Assembly: GCA_016788865.1 (NCBI GenBank)
Contig: JAEUSB010000095.1
Coordinates: 124,001-188,000 of the forward strand
Source: Leptospirales bacterium
Lineage (GTDB): Bacteria > Spirochaetota > Leptospiria > Leptospirales > Leptonemataceae
Length of the DNA: 64,000 nt
Direction: 5' to 3'
Made by a program: the position numbers and the translations under genes. The notes under the pieces were generated by a model. That model saw nothing but the letters and a program-made list of their open reading frames with translations, had not been told where the DNA came from and did no database searches. Positions 42,064 through 51,982 of this stretch are shown here, one piece after another; position 1 is the first letter of the stretch, and each line of letters begins with the position of its first letter.

Positions 42064-43044
42064 CTACGTTTCCGGGGCAAGCTCACCGGCATCGCGTCTC
42101 TTGCGAACGCCGGTTTCTTTGAGTTTGGCCAGGCGGTTCTTTTGATCGCGTATCAGACTGCGGAGATTGTCTTCCGTTTGAAAAAGGTCGTTTTGTTCGG
42201 CAGCAGGCGTGGCAGTTTCCGCAAGCAGTTCCTCGCGTGATTCGCGTGTGCGCGGAATCATTGTGTCCAGGTGTTCGCGAAAACTGGGCGTGGAGGGTTC
42301 GCGCTTATTCCAGAATTTCAAGTCTGATCCTTTGAATGCAAGCAATGCTTTTTGTAAGAGATTCTCTGGAGTAGGAATGACAGGTTTGCTTGAATGCCAG
42401 ATGCGGATGCGTTCCGCAGTGCGCGCGTCTTCCACTTCTGTGACCAGCTGAACGCCTGCATCCGACACACCGAGGACAAGAATCTTACCCGCCAGATCAA
42501 CTACCTGGAGATGCTTCCCTGGTGCCAGGGCCACTGAGCCAAGCGTGGTGGCGAGTTCGCCCATGTTACCACCGACTGACTTTGATTTCAAATAGCGCAT
42601 AACTCCATAGAAGGCGCCAATCATCAGCACAAACATTCCAAGGAATCGTACAAGTGTGGAAACAAAAGAAGGCCTGTCCTCTTCTGGAAAGAGTGATTGG
42701 GGAGGCTGTGGCTGTGTTGCGGTGGTCCCTGGATTTTGAGGAGTCGAAGGATTCGCATTGCCTTCACTCGCCGTTTCATTCCTGCCCTCGCTAGCATTGG
42801 GCCCCGGGTTTAACAAGCGGTTTGGATCGTCACTCTTCTCAGCAGTAGCTGGATTTGTGTTTGTTTCGGCCGGAGGCTTGCCTGCGTGGATTGTCTGCAT
42901 CCATGAGCGATCGATTTCCTCAAGCCGTTTGTCTGGTTTGGGGGCTTCCGTAGCCGGTTTCCTGGCCTGGTCTGCCCGTGGCCTTTCACCAAAAGCCGGG
43001 CTGGCCAGGACAAATAGAAGCACGATAACAAGATTATGTCTCAT
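42064..43044 (-). CDS. fliO: Flagellar biosynthesis protein FliO
   Basis: 326 aa. A signal peptide (HNLVIVLLFVLASPAFG) is followed by about 100 Pro/Asn/Thr-rich disordered residues. Then comes one membrane helix (STLVRFLGMFVLMIGAFYGVM) and the FliO/FliZ domain with LGSVALAPGKHLQVVDLAGKILVLGVSDAGVQLV (in part). A long basic helical tail follows. FliO assists assembly of the FliP ring. It is longer than the enterobacterial protein mainly through the periplasmic linker. Position between fliN and fliP matches the classical order apart from the inserted pheA. Confidence 0.88.
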   Translation of the reverse strand: MRHNLVIVLLFVLASPAFGERPRADQARKPATEAPKPDKRLEEIDRSWMQTIHAGKPPAETNTNPATAEKSDDPNRLLNPGPNASEGRNETASEGNANPSTPQNPGTTATQPQPPQSLFPEEDRPSFVSTLVRFLGMFVLMIGAFYGVMRYLKSKSVGGNMGELATTLGSVALAPGKHLQVVDLAGKILVLGVSDAGVQLVTEVEDARTAERIRIWHSSKPVIPTPENLLQKALLAFKGSDLKFWNKREPSTPSFREHLDTMIPRTRESREELLAETATPAAEQNDLFQTEDNLRSLIRDQKNRLAKLKETGVRKRRDAGELAPET

Positions 43045-43083
43045 ATGATTCCTGAGACATAGTATAGAAGAACTGAGGAAAGA

Positions 43084-44157
43084 TCAACCCTGTTTCTGTG
43101 CTTTCAGACGCTCGGCGCGTGAAACGATGTCAGTCACGCGAACACCGAAGTTCTCATCAATGACCACGACTTCCCCGCGCGCAATCAGCCTGTCGTTGAC
43201 GTACAGGTCAACGGGCTCACCCGCCAGTTTATCGAGCTCGATGATGGAGCCTTCTCCAAGCCCCAGGATATCCTTGATAAACATCTTGGTCCGACCGAGC
43301 TCTACGGTCAGCGTCATCTGCACATCAAGTAGGAGGTTCATGTTGGGTTGCAAGGGTCCGGCACTCGCTGTGGATAGAGATGGAAAGGACACTTCCTTAA
43401 CACCGAGGGTAGGTCTGGTCTCGCCGCTGCTGCGTCCCATGTCTGCCATGCCCGAGTCCATGGACGCTGATGGTCCGCTTTTCAGACGGCGGTAAAGATC
43501 CCGCGCCGTTTGCATGGACAAGAGGACGGTCAGCCTTGTGTCCACGGCTCCTTCGATTGTGAAGGGAATCTGGACGCGCAGCAGGTTTGAGCCGTCAGAC
43601 ACGGCAAATGGCAGCATTCCGGAGGTCTTTACCTCAACCGGCATCGGTGTAATTGCCTGGCTGATCTTGATGGAAAGCTGTGTGGCAGCAGAAAACATCA
43701 TGGGTCCAATCGCATCTTTGAGAGTTGCGACCTGCGCGCTGTCGAGGGTTGCAGTTGCCGCAGCACCTTCATTTCCCATCACCATGCCGCTGATACGGGC
43801 GCCATCTCCAACAGGGATCATGATCCCCAGTGTACCGCTGATGCCACCGCTCAGATTCTGTGAAAACAGGACAGACCCGGCCGCGAATTCCTTTTGAACG
43901 TCGTCAAAGCTGCGGGCATCTGCATACGGAGTTCCGAGTCGAATGGATTTAGATAAGATGAGTCCAAGACTCTGGGCCGCGGATTGAATGGCAGTGTGAA
44001 CGGCATCTGCGACCGCCTCACGTTCCAGGGGGGAAAGCTCGCCCCCGCCCTGGCCAGGGCCACCCTGCGCTCCACCTGTTACCGGTGCGGCGCTGATGTC
44101 ATCAGCGCCCTGCAGGAGTAGATCAATCTCTTCTTGAGTAAGTGAACCGTCGCCCAT
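43084..44157 (-). CDS. fliN: Flagellar motor switch protein FliN (long form)
   Basis: 357 aa. The N-terminus SLTQEEIDLLLQG resembles the EIDALL motif by which FliM/FliY bind CheY-P. A CheC-like middle region (about 45-235, ISGTLGIMIPVGDGARISG) is followed by a FliN C-terminal SPOA domain (about 275-350: LLLDVQMTLTVELGRTKMFIKDILGLGEGSIIEL, quoted in two blocks, and DENFGVRVTDIVS). This is FliY-like architecture in a gene occupying the fliN slot. It builds the cytoplasmic C-ring. First gene of the minus-strand flagellar cluster. Confidence 0.92.
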   Translation of the reverse strand: MGDGSLTQEEIDLLLQGADDISAAPVTGGAQGGPGQGGGELSPLEREAVADAVHTAIQSAAQSLGLILSKSIRLGTPYADARSFDDVQKEFAAGSVLFSQNLSGGISGTLGIMIPVGDGARISGMVMGNEGAAATATLDSAQVATLKDAIGPMMFSAATQLSIKISQAITPMPVEVKTSGMLPFAVSDGSNLLRVQIPFTIEGAVDTRLTVLLSMQTARDLYRRLKSGPSASMDSGMADMGRSSGETRPTLGVKEVSFPSLSTASAGPLQPNMNLLLDVQMTLTVELGRTKMFIKDILGLGEGSIIELDKLAGEPVDLYVNDRLIARGEVVVIDENFGVRVTDIVSRAERLKAQKQG

Positions 44158-44226
44158 AGGTGTCTCTATTCAATGTCGATTAAAGCCCTGGATTCCCGCA
44201 CTCTTTTTCCAGGCCCGGCCGACACG

Positions 44227-46242
44227 TTATGTCTCAGTGAGCACGCATTCGTAGGGTGCAAGACTTAATTCAACCGTGTCTTGAACAACCGTCCAGGGGA
44301 TCCGGCGCCCGTCCCAGACATTCCTGGCCCTGGTAATGCTGCGGCCCAGGCCTTCAGGCAGGCGGACCTGTACCCTTTCTGCATTTCCAGTCGGGTTGTG
44401 AAGGCTCAGGTAGCCGGCAGGGTTGTAAAGTCCCCGGGGAAAATGGTCCTCCATGAGACCAAGCGGCAGGGCAGTGTGGTCGGCACACTTTTTGTGAATT
44501 GTAAGAGCTGTATTGAAGATGGCCAGCCGCTCATTGCTGAGTGTCTCGAGGTCATCGCTGAGCAAGATCATGCCGCCTGTCAGCGACATGACGCTGGCCA
44601 TCAACTTTACCTGGTCCAGGTTAAGCTTTGTAGCATTGTCCCGGACCAGAATGCAATCGGGATCGTTGAGGAAGAACTTCCGGTGCATAAACGATCGAGT
44701 AATTGCGTTTTGCAAACAACCTTCCGCGTTGGGGTAGTTACGATCACGCAGTATCGTTCCAAGCAAATCGTTCTTCCACATGGAATTAACGTCCTTGCCG
44801 ATTCGCATTGCGTTGAACGGACCAATGGAGGGAAGAATCGGACTACCGCAGCCGAGCAGGAAGGCCTTCTTGCCCGCAACTTTGCGTATGAGTTCATAGG
44901 TTTGTCTCAACCGGGTTGCCGGAGCAAGCCGCGGATCGTGGTATTGACCGCGATAAGCGCCAGCGTAGAGAAAATCCAATTTCAGATAAGGGATTCCCCA
45001 GACATGAACAATCGTGTGGATCACGTTCTCAAGCCAGGCTTTGAAGCGAGGGTGCGTCACGTCGAAGGTAAAGGTGTTTCCACCCCACAATGGATTGAAT
45101 AGTCCAAATACCGGATCGCCCTCGCTGTCGCGCAAAAGGAAATCCTGGTTCTCACGAAATGCATCCGAATCCGGTCTCGCAACAAAAGGAGCAAGCCACA
45201 GGCCAGGTGTGAGCCCGTTCTCGCGCGTTGCATCTGCCAGAAATTTCATTCCGGACGGAAACGAAGGAGCTGTCTTTAGCCAATCACCTATGTTCTTCTG
45301 CCACCCATCATCAATCTGAAAGAAATCGATCTTGATATTTCTTTCGCGGATGAGTCTCAGATTCCGTAAAAGAATACCTTCTGAAATCTTGTTGTAGTAA
45401 TGATACCAGGAACACCAGCCAGTGATTGCCCGGCCCGGTTTGGGTGGGTCAAAGGTTTGGGCGACGTCATTCGCTATTGTTTCCAGGAACTCAGCGGGAT
45501 CGTTCTGTTTGCGTTTGACGCGCACACGGGTGCGGGGCCTTTCGCCTGTGTTTTCAAAATGTTTCACACCAGTAAGCGAGATGATGGCATGTCCCGGCAA
45601 AAGGATGCCTGCACCATCCCAGATGATTGCGAGCTCTTCCAGTTTGCCAGAATGCGAACCAAGCTGAATCCTGAACTTAACAAACTGATCGCCTGGGCCA
45701 ACGCTGGAAAAGGCAATGCACTTTCCATTCTTGCGCTTCAATGTCCTGGTGTTTGTTTCGAGCATTACCAGAAATTCAGAATGAAACGCTCCTCTCCTGG
45801 GAAGGAGGTTCAAGGGCAGCGGGAGCATTCCCTGCAAGAACGGCGTTTCAGGATTCTCGTCAATATCATGCTTCCACTTGAATATGGAAAAGTCGTCTAC
45901 TTCATGGGGTTGCCTGGAACCCGTCCACGACCAGGAGTGGTAGCCATGCTGGAAAAGTCTCAACGACGAGTCCGGTGAGATGTCATCGTGAAGGGAAACG
46001 GAAGGAACCTTGCGTTCGCGGGCACTCAAAACCAGCTCGAATCTTTCCAGGTAAACTGGAGTCGCGCCTTTCAGCTTAAGAGTCCCCTTCAGGGTTGAGT
46101 CCTTTTCCCCTGGCTTCCACTGGAAGGTTCCCTTTTCGGAATCGCGAACGATTCCGCGCTCTTCGAACTTCTCGGAGTAAATGCTTCCTTCGGGTTTGGC
46201 TCGGTAGTAAATGCGCGCTGTGAATCTGTCAAAGTATCCCAC
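44227..46242 (-). CDS. GH36-type alpha-galactosidase
   Basis: 671 aa. An N-terminal beta-sandwich leads to a (beta/alpha)8 barrel with ITGWCSWYHYYNKISE, KIDFFQIDDGWQ, the nucleophile motif IPYLKLDFLYAGAY (KxD) and a candidate acid/base Asp in RIGKDVNSMW. A C-terminal beta domain ends YECVLTET. These features fit GH36 (melibiase) and hydrolysis of terminal alpha-galactosides. There is no signal peptide, so it is cytoplasmic. It follows the sodium/solute symporter by one base, an uptake-and-hydrolysis pair for a galactoside. Long antisense frames within it are shadows. Confidence 0.9.
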   Translation of the reverse strand: MGYFDRFTARIYYRAKPEGSIYSEKFEERGIVRDSEKGTFQWKPGEKDSTLKGTLKLKGATPVYLERFELVLSARERKVPSVSLHDDISPDSSLRLFQHGYHSWSWTGSRQPHEVDDFSIFKWKHDIDENPETPFLQGMLPLPLNLLPRRGAFHSEFLVMLETNTRTLKRKNGKCIAFSSVGPGDQFVKFRIQLGSHSGKLEELAIIWDGAGILLPGHAIISLTGVKHFENTGERPRTRVRVKRKQNDPAEFLETIANDVAQTFDPPKPGRAITGWCSWYHYYNKISEGILLRNLRLIRERNIKIDFFQIDDGWQKNIGDWLKTAPSFPSGMKFLADATRENGLTPGLWLAPFVARPDSDAFRENQDFLLRDSEGDPVFGLFNPLWGGNTFTFDVTHPRFKAWLENVIHTIVHVWGIPYLKLDFLYAGAYRGQYHDPRLAPATRLRQTYELIRKVAGKKAFLLGCGSPILPSIGPFNAMRIGKDVNSMWKNDLLGTILRDRNYPNAEGCLQNAITRSFMHRKFFLNDPDCILVRDNATKLNLDQVKLMASVMSLTGGMILLSDDLETLSNERLAIFNTALTIHKKCADHTALPLGLMEDHFPRGLYNPAGYLSLHNPTGNAERVQVRLPEGLGRSITRARNVWDGRRIPWTVVQDTVELSLAPYECVLTET

Positions 46243-46243
46243 G

Positions 46244-48016
46244 TTAGGCGTCCTTCCGAATAGAGAATATCAAAATAGAAAGCGCAAACACCGACGCAAT
46301 TCCGTAGAGATATGCCTGGTTCCAATTGCTAAAGACCAGAGAACCACCAAGGAAAAGCAGGCTGTATGTAAGCGCTGTGCCGGAAAACCAGGCAAGGAAT
46401 TTGGGCCACAGGGCCTCGCGTGGCCCGGAGCCAAATTGGGCAAAGCCCGGTCCGGCCGGTCTGATTCTGTCGTAAAATTTCTGGAGCACAGGTTCTGGCT
46501 CCGGCTTTGTTGCGAAAGTAACGATCAAAGTTACCACGATTGTAACGCTTACAATGAAGAAGAGATTCCCTGGAAATGTACTCAGGCTATGCAACGTGCT
46601 TCCCGGAGTAGGATCGCCTGCAAAAATGCGAATCGTATGCATTCCCAGCACAATTACGGCAGGCGTTGCCATGGCTGCGATCTCAGACAAAGCGTTGATG
46701 CGCCAGTAATACCAGCGCAGGATTAGAACAAATCCGGTGCCTGCACCAAACTCCAGCAGAATCTTCCAGGCGCCAGAAATCGTTTCAAGCACGGTAAACG
46801 TAATCAGTAAGCTAACTACAAGTAAGAGGCCGGTCATCAGTCGCGCCGAAATCATGTAGTGCTTGTCAGTTGCCTCTTTGCGGAGGAAACGTTTGTAGAA
46901 ATCGTTGATAAGATAGCTTGAGCCCCAGTTTAAATGCGTTGCAAGGGTTGACATGTAAGCCCCGAGGAATGCGGCTATCAGTAGTCCCCGCAAGGGAGTG
47001 GGCAATAGGTCACGCATCAAGTAGACATAGCCATCTTCTTTCTGCCCGGCTCCAAGGCCTGGATAGAGAGCCAGTGCGGCCACACCTGCAACGATCCAGG
47101 GCCAGGGTCTAACGCAATAGTTCGCAATCACAAACCACAGAGTCGCAAGCATTCCATGTCTTTCGTCGCGAGCGGAGAGGATTCGCTGTGCTATGTATCC
47201 TCCGCCGCCAGGCTCTGCCCCTGGATACCACGATGCCCACCATTGAACGAGAATGAATGCTAAGAATGACAGTAATGGGATTGAATAAATAGGAGACAAA
47301 TCACTGGCCTGCACCGTCGACTCCCCAAAAGTTGGAAAGAAGTTGTAGACCGACGGCGGAAGCACGTGCGAAATTCCTCCGGCTTTCTGAATGTCCGGAT
47401 GCAACGTTGCGACTATTGCAAGGGCAATACAGCCAATCATTGCAATTGAAAACTGGAAGACGTCAGTGATTGCAACACCCCAGAGACCTGACACCGCCAC
47501 GTAAAATGCGGTCAGCACTGCGACGCCAGTCACCAGCATTTCTGCATTCAGATCAGGAAACATTCCTTTGAAGATTCGCACCATTGCAAGATTCACCCAT
47601 CCCATGATGATGCAATTGATGATTAGCCCAAAGTAAATCGCCTTGGTTCCACGTAGAATAGCCGCAGGTTTGCCGCTATATCTAAATTCAATGAGCTCAA
47701 GATCAGTCGTGAGCCCTGAGCGTCTCCATAGCCGAGCAAAAAAGAAAACAGTTAGCATTCCTCCGGCGGCCGAACACCACCAGATCCAGTTCCCGGCCAC
47801 ACCGCTCTGTCCAACGAGTCCCGCCACGGCCAGCGGCGTATCTGCGGCAAAGGTTGTTGCCACCATGCCCGTGCCTGCCAGCCAGAAAGGGACTCGGCCA
47901 CCGCTGACAAAAAACTCTGCTATGGTTTCTTTGTTTCGACCTCCATAAAGGCCGGCGCCCAGGCTTATTATGAAGTAGATTGCGATGACAACGAAGTCAG
48001 CCGTATGAAATTCCAT
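46244..48016 (-). CDS. Sodium:solute symporter (SSS family)
   Basis: 590 aa with about 13-14 hydrophobic helices. SSS motifs include AEFFVSGGRVPFWLAGTGMVATTFAADTPLAVAGL and YVAVSGLWGVAITDVFQFSIAM (helix with the Na2-type site), plus AAFLGAYMSTLATHLNWGSSYLINDFYKRF. Members co-transport sugars, sialic acid, proline or others with Na+. Because the GH36 alpha-galactosidase follows directly, a galactoside or galactose substrate is likely, but this is inferred from context only. Confidence 0.92.
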   Translation of the reverse strand: MEFHTADFVVIAIYFIISLGAGLYGGRNKETIAEFFVSGGRVPFWLAGTGMVATTFAADTPLAVAGLVGQSGVAGNWIWWCSAAGGMLTVFFFARLWRRSGLTTDLELIEFRYSGKPAAILRGTKAIYFGLIINCIIMGWVNLAMVRIFKGMFPDLNAEMLVTGVAVLTAFYVAVSGLWGVAITDVFQFSIAMIGCIALAIVATLHPDIQKAGGISHVLPPSVYNFFPTFGESTVQASDLSPIYSIPLLSFLAFILVQWWASWYPGAEPGGGGYIAQRILSARDERHGMLATLWFVIANYCVRPWPWIVAGVAALALYPGLGAGQKEDGYVYLMRDLLPTPLRGLLIAAFLGAYMSTLATHLNWGSSYLINDFYKRFLRKEATDKHYMISARLMTGLLLVVSLLITFTVLETISGAWKILLEFGAGTGFVLILRWYYWRINALSEIAAMATPAVIVLGMHTIRIFAGDPTPGSTLHSLSTFPGNLFFIVSVTIVVTLIVTFATKPEPEPVLQKFYDRIRPAGPGFAQFGSGPREALWPKFLAWFSGTALTYSLLFLGGSLVFSNWNQAYLYGIASVFALSILIFSIRKDA

Positions 48017-48094
48017 TCGGGTCTAATCGAAACTACGGCCCGAGTTTGTAAACTGATTGGCGAGTGATTTGCAGGAACGGGCTGGGGCGGACTA

Positions 48095-49312
48095 TTACCG
48101 AGTTCTGCGCACTGTTTTCTTGCGTGCGGAATGTCTGGTTCCGCCCAATGCTCTGGCCACCCTTTTAGCCCCAGGAGGTTTTCGTGTCGGAGAAGACCTG
48201 GTGCGCTTTGGACTCCGCATGATTGCCTGTAGATACTGGCCGACCACGCGTTCTGCCCAGGAAGTTCCGCGCATTCCTTCCAGGTAAGCAACGTGGCTTC
48301 CGCGCTCCGTGTGGACCAGCATTGTCGAATCCAGATGCTCGAGCCAGTGGAGATTCTCCATGACGTTCTCGTTGACGCAAATAGGATCGTCCGCTGAATT
48401 CAGAATCAAAAGCGGGGTTCTAATTCCCTTCACGACCTTGATAGGATTTGAATGCTTGTAATATTCCTCGCGCGACTCATAGCCAGCAAGGGCGTAGATA
48501 CGATCCTGAAATTCCGCCAGGTTGTTCGCGAGTTTAGCGTGTTCGAAACCGCGGATTTCTGAGAGGCTAGGATGGCGCTCCAGAAAATAGCGAATCAAGC
48601 GGGTCCGCATAAGTTTGCTGTAAACCGGATGGACCCGCATAAACGCGACCTCGAGATCGTACGCAGGCGAGATTGCTACCGCTGCCTGAAATTTTCCCCG
48701 TGAACCGGACTCGCCCAGATACCGCGCGAGCAGGCCCGATCCTGCAGAGATACCAACGCCGAATAACGGTGCCTCCGGGAACTGTTTCTGAATCCGTGCC
48801 AGCTGTTCTGTAAGGTCAGAGGTTGATCCCATTGTATTGAATCGAGGTTTGCTAAGGGGAAGACTTCCGTGGCCACGACGAATGCATACGACAGCGGTCC
48901 AGTTGAGATTCCGGATACAGCGAACCATGCTCGTGACGTCCTGTTCATCACCACTGATAGTGTGAAAGACTACGACGATTGGGGTTCTTGACTTCTTGCT
49001 TTCTTCCATTCCAGACCATGCAAGCCCCGTCGTTCCGCCGTCCTTCATTTTGAGTTGTTCGATGCGATCATAATGGTACGGCTTTGCGCGAAACTCTCGA
49101 AAGAGAAACAATAGCAGCATCAAGTGATTGTTGAAACACCAGAACGTAGGCTTGTAAGGCTCACTCAGCACAGGGCATTGCTCGATGATGCTACGATGAA
49201 ACGAGCTGTTCTTGAAATGGAGGACCGGGCGCCGGATAACTCGCAGATAGTAATAGGCAGTGTAGGAAGCAAAAGTGGCCAGGACGGCCACCGCTAGTAG
49301 ATGCAGAATCAA
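48095..49312 (-). CDS. Membrane-anchored alpha/beta hydrolase (YheT-like)
   Basis: About 405 aa if TTG 49312 is used; the frame extends to 49477 but there overlaps the xer gene. An N-terminal anchor helix (LILHLLAVAVLATFASYTAYYYL) precedes an alpha/beta-hydrolase core. The core has VVVFHTISGDEQDVTSMV, the nucleophile elbow GVGISAGSGLLARYLGE (GxSxG as GISAG), LLILNSADDPICVNEN (acid) and ERGSHVAYLEG (His). The order matches the EMB8/YheT group, esterases of unclear substrate. The tail is very basic (KRTRSSPTRKPPGAKR, KKTVRRTR), possibly membrane- or nucleic-acid-associated. Confidence 0.83.
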   Translation of the reverse strand: MILHLLAVAVLATFASYTAYYYLRVIRRPVLHFKNSSFHRSIIEQCPVLSEPYKPTFWCFNNHLMLLLFLFREFRAKPYHYDRIEQLKMKDGGTTGLAWSGMEESKKSRTPIVVVFHTISGDEQDVTSMVRCIRNLNWTAVVCIRRGHGSLPLSKPRFNTMGSTSDLTEQLARIQKQFPEAPLFGVGISAGSGLLARYLGESGSRGKFQAAVAISPAYDLEVAFMRVHPVYSKLMRTRLIRYFLERHPSLSEIRGFEHAKLANNLAEFQDRIYALAGYESREEYYKHSNPIKVVKGIRTPLLILNSADDPICVNENVMENLHWLEHLDSTMLVHTERGSHVAYLEGMRGTSWAERVVGQYLQAIMRSPKRTRSSPTRKPPGAKRVARALGGTRHSARKKTVRRTR

Positions 49313-49343
49313 TTTCTCAACGTTGGTGTTGGGCCACTCGGTA

Positions 49344-50249
49344 TTACCCGCGCGGATGATACTTTTTGTGAACTTCTTTAAGCGTGCGATTCGCCAGGTG
49401 TGTATAAACTTGCGTTGTCGAGATGTCGATGTGACCCAGGAGTTCCTGAACGCTACGAAGGTCTGCATTGTTTTCAATCATATGCGTTGCGAAGCTATGA
49501 CGGAAGGTATGTGGTGTAACAACCTTGGCGATGTTGGTCCTTTCAAGATACTTCTTCAGCAGTCGCCAGACCGATTTGCGATTCAGCGAATCGCCCTTTT
49601 TGCTTATAAAGAGGCAAGGGCTCGTTCTTTCTTTAAGAATGTCATCGCGTGCCTGGTCGGTGTATTTTTTCAGAATTGCTTTTGAATGCTCCCCAAACGG
49701 GACAAGTCGTTCACGGCCACCTTTGCCGCGCACAGTTATGAACATGTTTTCCATATCCACGTCTTCCATCTTGAGCTGGCAAGCTTCAGAGATGCGCAGT
49801 CCACTTGAGTAGAGTAGCTCAAAGATAGCCTTGTCGCGCATTTCGTAAGGATCAGTTTCTTTGATTGCTCCAAACAGATCGTTGATTTCAGCAATGGTCA
49901 AATAGTCGGGCAGGGTGCGCTGGACTTCAGGAGCTTGAACCTTGTCGACGGGATTCTTTGTGACGCGCTTTTCTTCTTTTAGATAACGGTAGAACTGACG
50001 GAGCGCCGCCACGGATCTTGCCAGCGACCGGCTTGAAATCTTTTTGCGTTTCTGATCCTTTAAGAAGCTGGTGATGTCGTCGGTTTCGATCTTGAGCAGG
50101 TCTTTCTTTTTTCCCTGCGCATAGTTATGGAACTTCTTGAGATCGTAGGTATAGGAGAAAATGGAATTCTCTGACAGTCCCTTCTCCACAAGAAGGTAAT
50201 CCTGAAAATCTTTGATCATTTTTTGTGCAGTTGCAATGCTCTTGGCCAC
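49344..50249 (-). CDS. Tyrosine recombinase XerC/XerD type
   Basis: 301 aa, the length of Xer proteins. N-terminal SAM-like DNA-binding domain (residues 10-100) and catalytic domain with the full set: Arg 152 in GLRISEAC, the beta-hairpin Lys in RGKGGRERL, His 247 and Arg 250 in HTFRHSFATH, His 273 in LLGHIDIS and Tyr 282 in TQVYTHL. It resolves chromosome dimers with FtsK at dif. No mobile element or attachment site is seen beside it, so a housekeeping role is favoured; XerC cannot be told from XerD by sequence alone. GTG start. Confidence 0.92.
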   Translation of the reverse strand: MAKSIATAQKMIKDFQDYLLVEKGLSENSIFSYTYDLKKFHNYAQGKKKDLLKIETDDITSFLKDQKRKKISSRSLARSVAALRQFYRYLKEEKRVTKNPVDKVQAPEVQRTLPDYLTIAEINDLFGAIKETDPYEMRDKAIFELLYSSGLRISEACQLKMEDVDMENMFITVRGKGGRERLVPFGEHSKAILKKYTDQARDDILKERTSPCLFISKKGDSLNRKSVWRLLKKYLERTNIAKVVTPHTFRHSFATHMIENNADLRSVQELLGHIDISTTQVYTHLANRTLKEVHKKYHPRG

Positions 50250-50459
50250 AGTATGCTCCCCAATAAATCATCGGTGTAACCAGACCAATCGCATGTAACT
50301 TTTTTGACCCTTTCCCCGCGTTTAGTCGCATCGGAAACCGGTTCGTTATGTCGTATTGGCAAGTCTCGGGAACAAATCGATTTCTGCCTTGCCGGTGTGA
50401 ACACTGGTTCCCAATCCAGGTTGCACCCTGGCGCGGTTTTGCCGATCTGGCCTTGCGTT

Positions 50460-51896
50460 ATGAAAGAAGAAAAAGCCCCAGAGAAAAAGCCCCAGGACAA
50501 GCCAAAGGAAAACAAGAAGAAGGTCGAGGACCCGCTCAAAGACATTGTGGCTCTTGCCAAGCGTCGCGGTTTTGTTTATCCCGGTTCCGACATTTACGGG
50601 GGGCTCGCAAATACATTTGATTACGGACCGTACGGAACCGAGCTTTTGCGAAACATCAAGGATCTCTGGTGGCGCGCGTTTGTTCGAGAGCGCGAGGACG
50701 TTGTTGGACTCGATAGTTCTATTCTACTCCATCCAGAAGTATGGAAAGCCAGCGGCCATGTTGACTCGTTCAGCGACCCTTTGATCGATTGCAAACAGTG
50801 CAAATCACGTTTTCGGGCGGATCAGTTGGTAGAACAGATTGCGCCTGACGCGCCCAAGGGCATGAGCCTGGACCAACTGCAAGAATGGTTCACAAAGAAC
50901 CAGACGCAATGCCCCACGTGCGGAAGCAAAGGCACATTCACTCCACCCCGCCAGTTTAACTTGATGTTTGAAACCAAAACCGGCGCAAGCGGACAGGACA
51001 TGACAATCTATCTGCGCCCGGAAACCGCGCAGGGCATCTTCATCAACTTTAAGAACATTGTAGATACTTGTCGCGTTAAGGTTCCCTTTGGCGTAGCTCA
51101 GATTGGAAAAAGTTTCAGAAACGAAATTGTGGCCCGCCAGTTTGTTTTTCGCACGCGCGAATTTGAACAAATGGAAATGGAGTTCTTCTGTGCTCCTGGA
51201 ACACAGGCTGAATGGTTTGAGCACTGGGTGCAGTATTGCATGGACTTCCTGATTAGAATTGGCTTGAAGAAGGAAAACCTGCGCGTGCGTCGCCATGAAA
51301 AAGACGAGCTTTCCTTCTACTCTGAGGGCACGGTTGATATCGAATACAATTTTCCGTTTGGTTGGGGAGAGATCTGGGGCATTGCATCCCGCACCGACTA
51401 CGATTTGAAACGGCACGCGCAATTCTCCGGCAAACCTATCGAGTACCACGATTCGGAAAAGAACGAGAAGTTTGTCCCGTATGTTGTTGAGCCTGCGCTG
51501 GGCCTCAATCGCCTGATGCTTGCTATCATTTGCGACGCATACTATGTTGAACGCGAAGGAACACCTGAAGTTCGCACCGTTCTTGGTTTGGCACCCGGTC
51601 TGGCCCCGGTGAAAGTCGGGATATTCCCCCTTATGAAAAAGGACGGCCTCGCTGAGATTGCTCGTGAAATCTACAAGACTTTGGCGCCATATTTCCAGGT
51701 CGAGTATGATCAGTCAGGAGCGATTGGAAGACGTTATTACAGACAGGATGAACTGGGCACTCCTTTTTGCATTACGGTTGATTACGATACAAAAGAAAAT
51801 AATACCGTTACGCTGCGTGAGCGCGATTCGACCAAACAGGAACGCGTGAAGATTGAAGATCTCGTTAAGATCTTGCGAGACAAAGTAGTTAGCTGA
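50460..51896 (+). CDS. glyQS: Glycyl-tRNA synthetase, dimeric type
   Basis: 478 aa from ATG 50460; the frame is open to 50304 but the upstream part lacks family sequence. Class II enzyme of the single-chain alpha2 type. Visible blocks: RRGFVYPGSDIYGGLANTFD, GTELLRNIKDLWWRAFVRER, the CxxC pair around residues 105-110 and 150-155 (zinc-like, DCKQC and CPTCG), motif 2 RNEIVARQFVFRTREFEQME and motif 3 VVEPALGLNRLMLAI. The anticodon-binding domain follows. The N-terminus is Lys/Glu/Pro-rich (EEKAPEKKPQDKPKENKKK). Essential translation gene, divergent from xer. Confidence 0.96.
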   Translation: MKEEKAPEKKPQDKPKENKKKVEDPLKDIVALAKRRGFVYPGSDIYGGLANTFDYGPYGTELLRNIKDLWWRAFVREREDVVGLDSSILLHPEVWKASGHVDSFSDPLIDCKQCKSRFRADQLVEQIAPDAPKGMSLDQLQEWFTKNQTQCPTCGSKGTFTPPRQFNLMFETKTGASGQDMTIYLRPETAQGIFINFKNIVDTCRVKVPFGVAQIGKSFRNEIVARQFVFRTREFEQMEMEFFCAPGTQAEWFEHWVQYCMDFLIRIGLKKENLRVRRHEKDELSFYSEGTVDIEYNFPFGWGEIWGIASRTDYDLKRHAQFSGKPIEYHDSEKNEKFVPYVVEPALGLNRLMLAIICDAYYVEREGTPEVRTVLGLAPGLAPVKVGIFPLMKKDGLAEIAREIYKTLAPYFQVEYDQSGAIGRRYYRQDELGTPFCITVDYDTKENNTVTLRERDSTKQERVKIEDLVKILRDKVVS

Positions 51897-51982
51897 TCCT
51901 CATTTCTTGCGGACGCAGGTCTCGTTTTGGCGAACCTGCTGACCTCGAGTTTTACAGCGCGCTCCCCTCGGCGCACCTGTGG

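Noticed and set aside
44281-45978. Long plus-strand frames (273 and 192 codons) inside the GH36 gene
   Set aside because: No family features, no ribosome site, and complementary to an intact catalytic domain; shadows of codon bias.
49344-50249. Phage or integrative-element integrase
   Set aside because: Size and motifs fit chromosomal XerC/D; no att repeats, tRNA target or phage genes nearby.
50304-50459. 52-residue N-terminal extension of glycyl-tRNA synthetase
   Set aside because: No similarity to the family and a Cys/Arg-rich composition typical of non-coding sequence; ATG 50460 opens the expected Lys-rich start.
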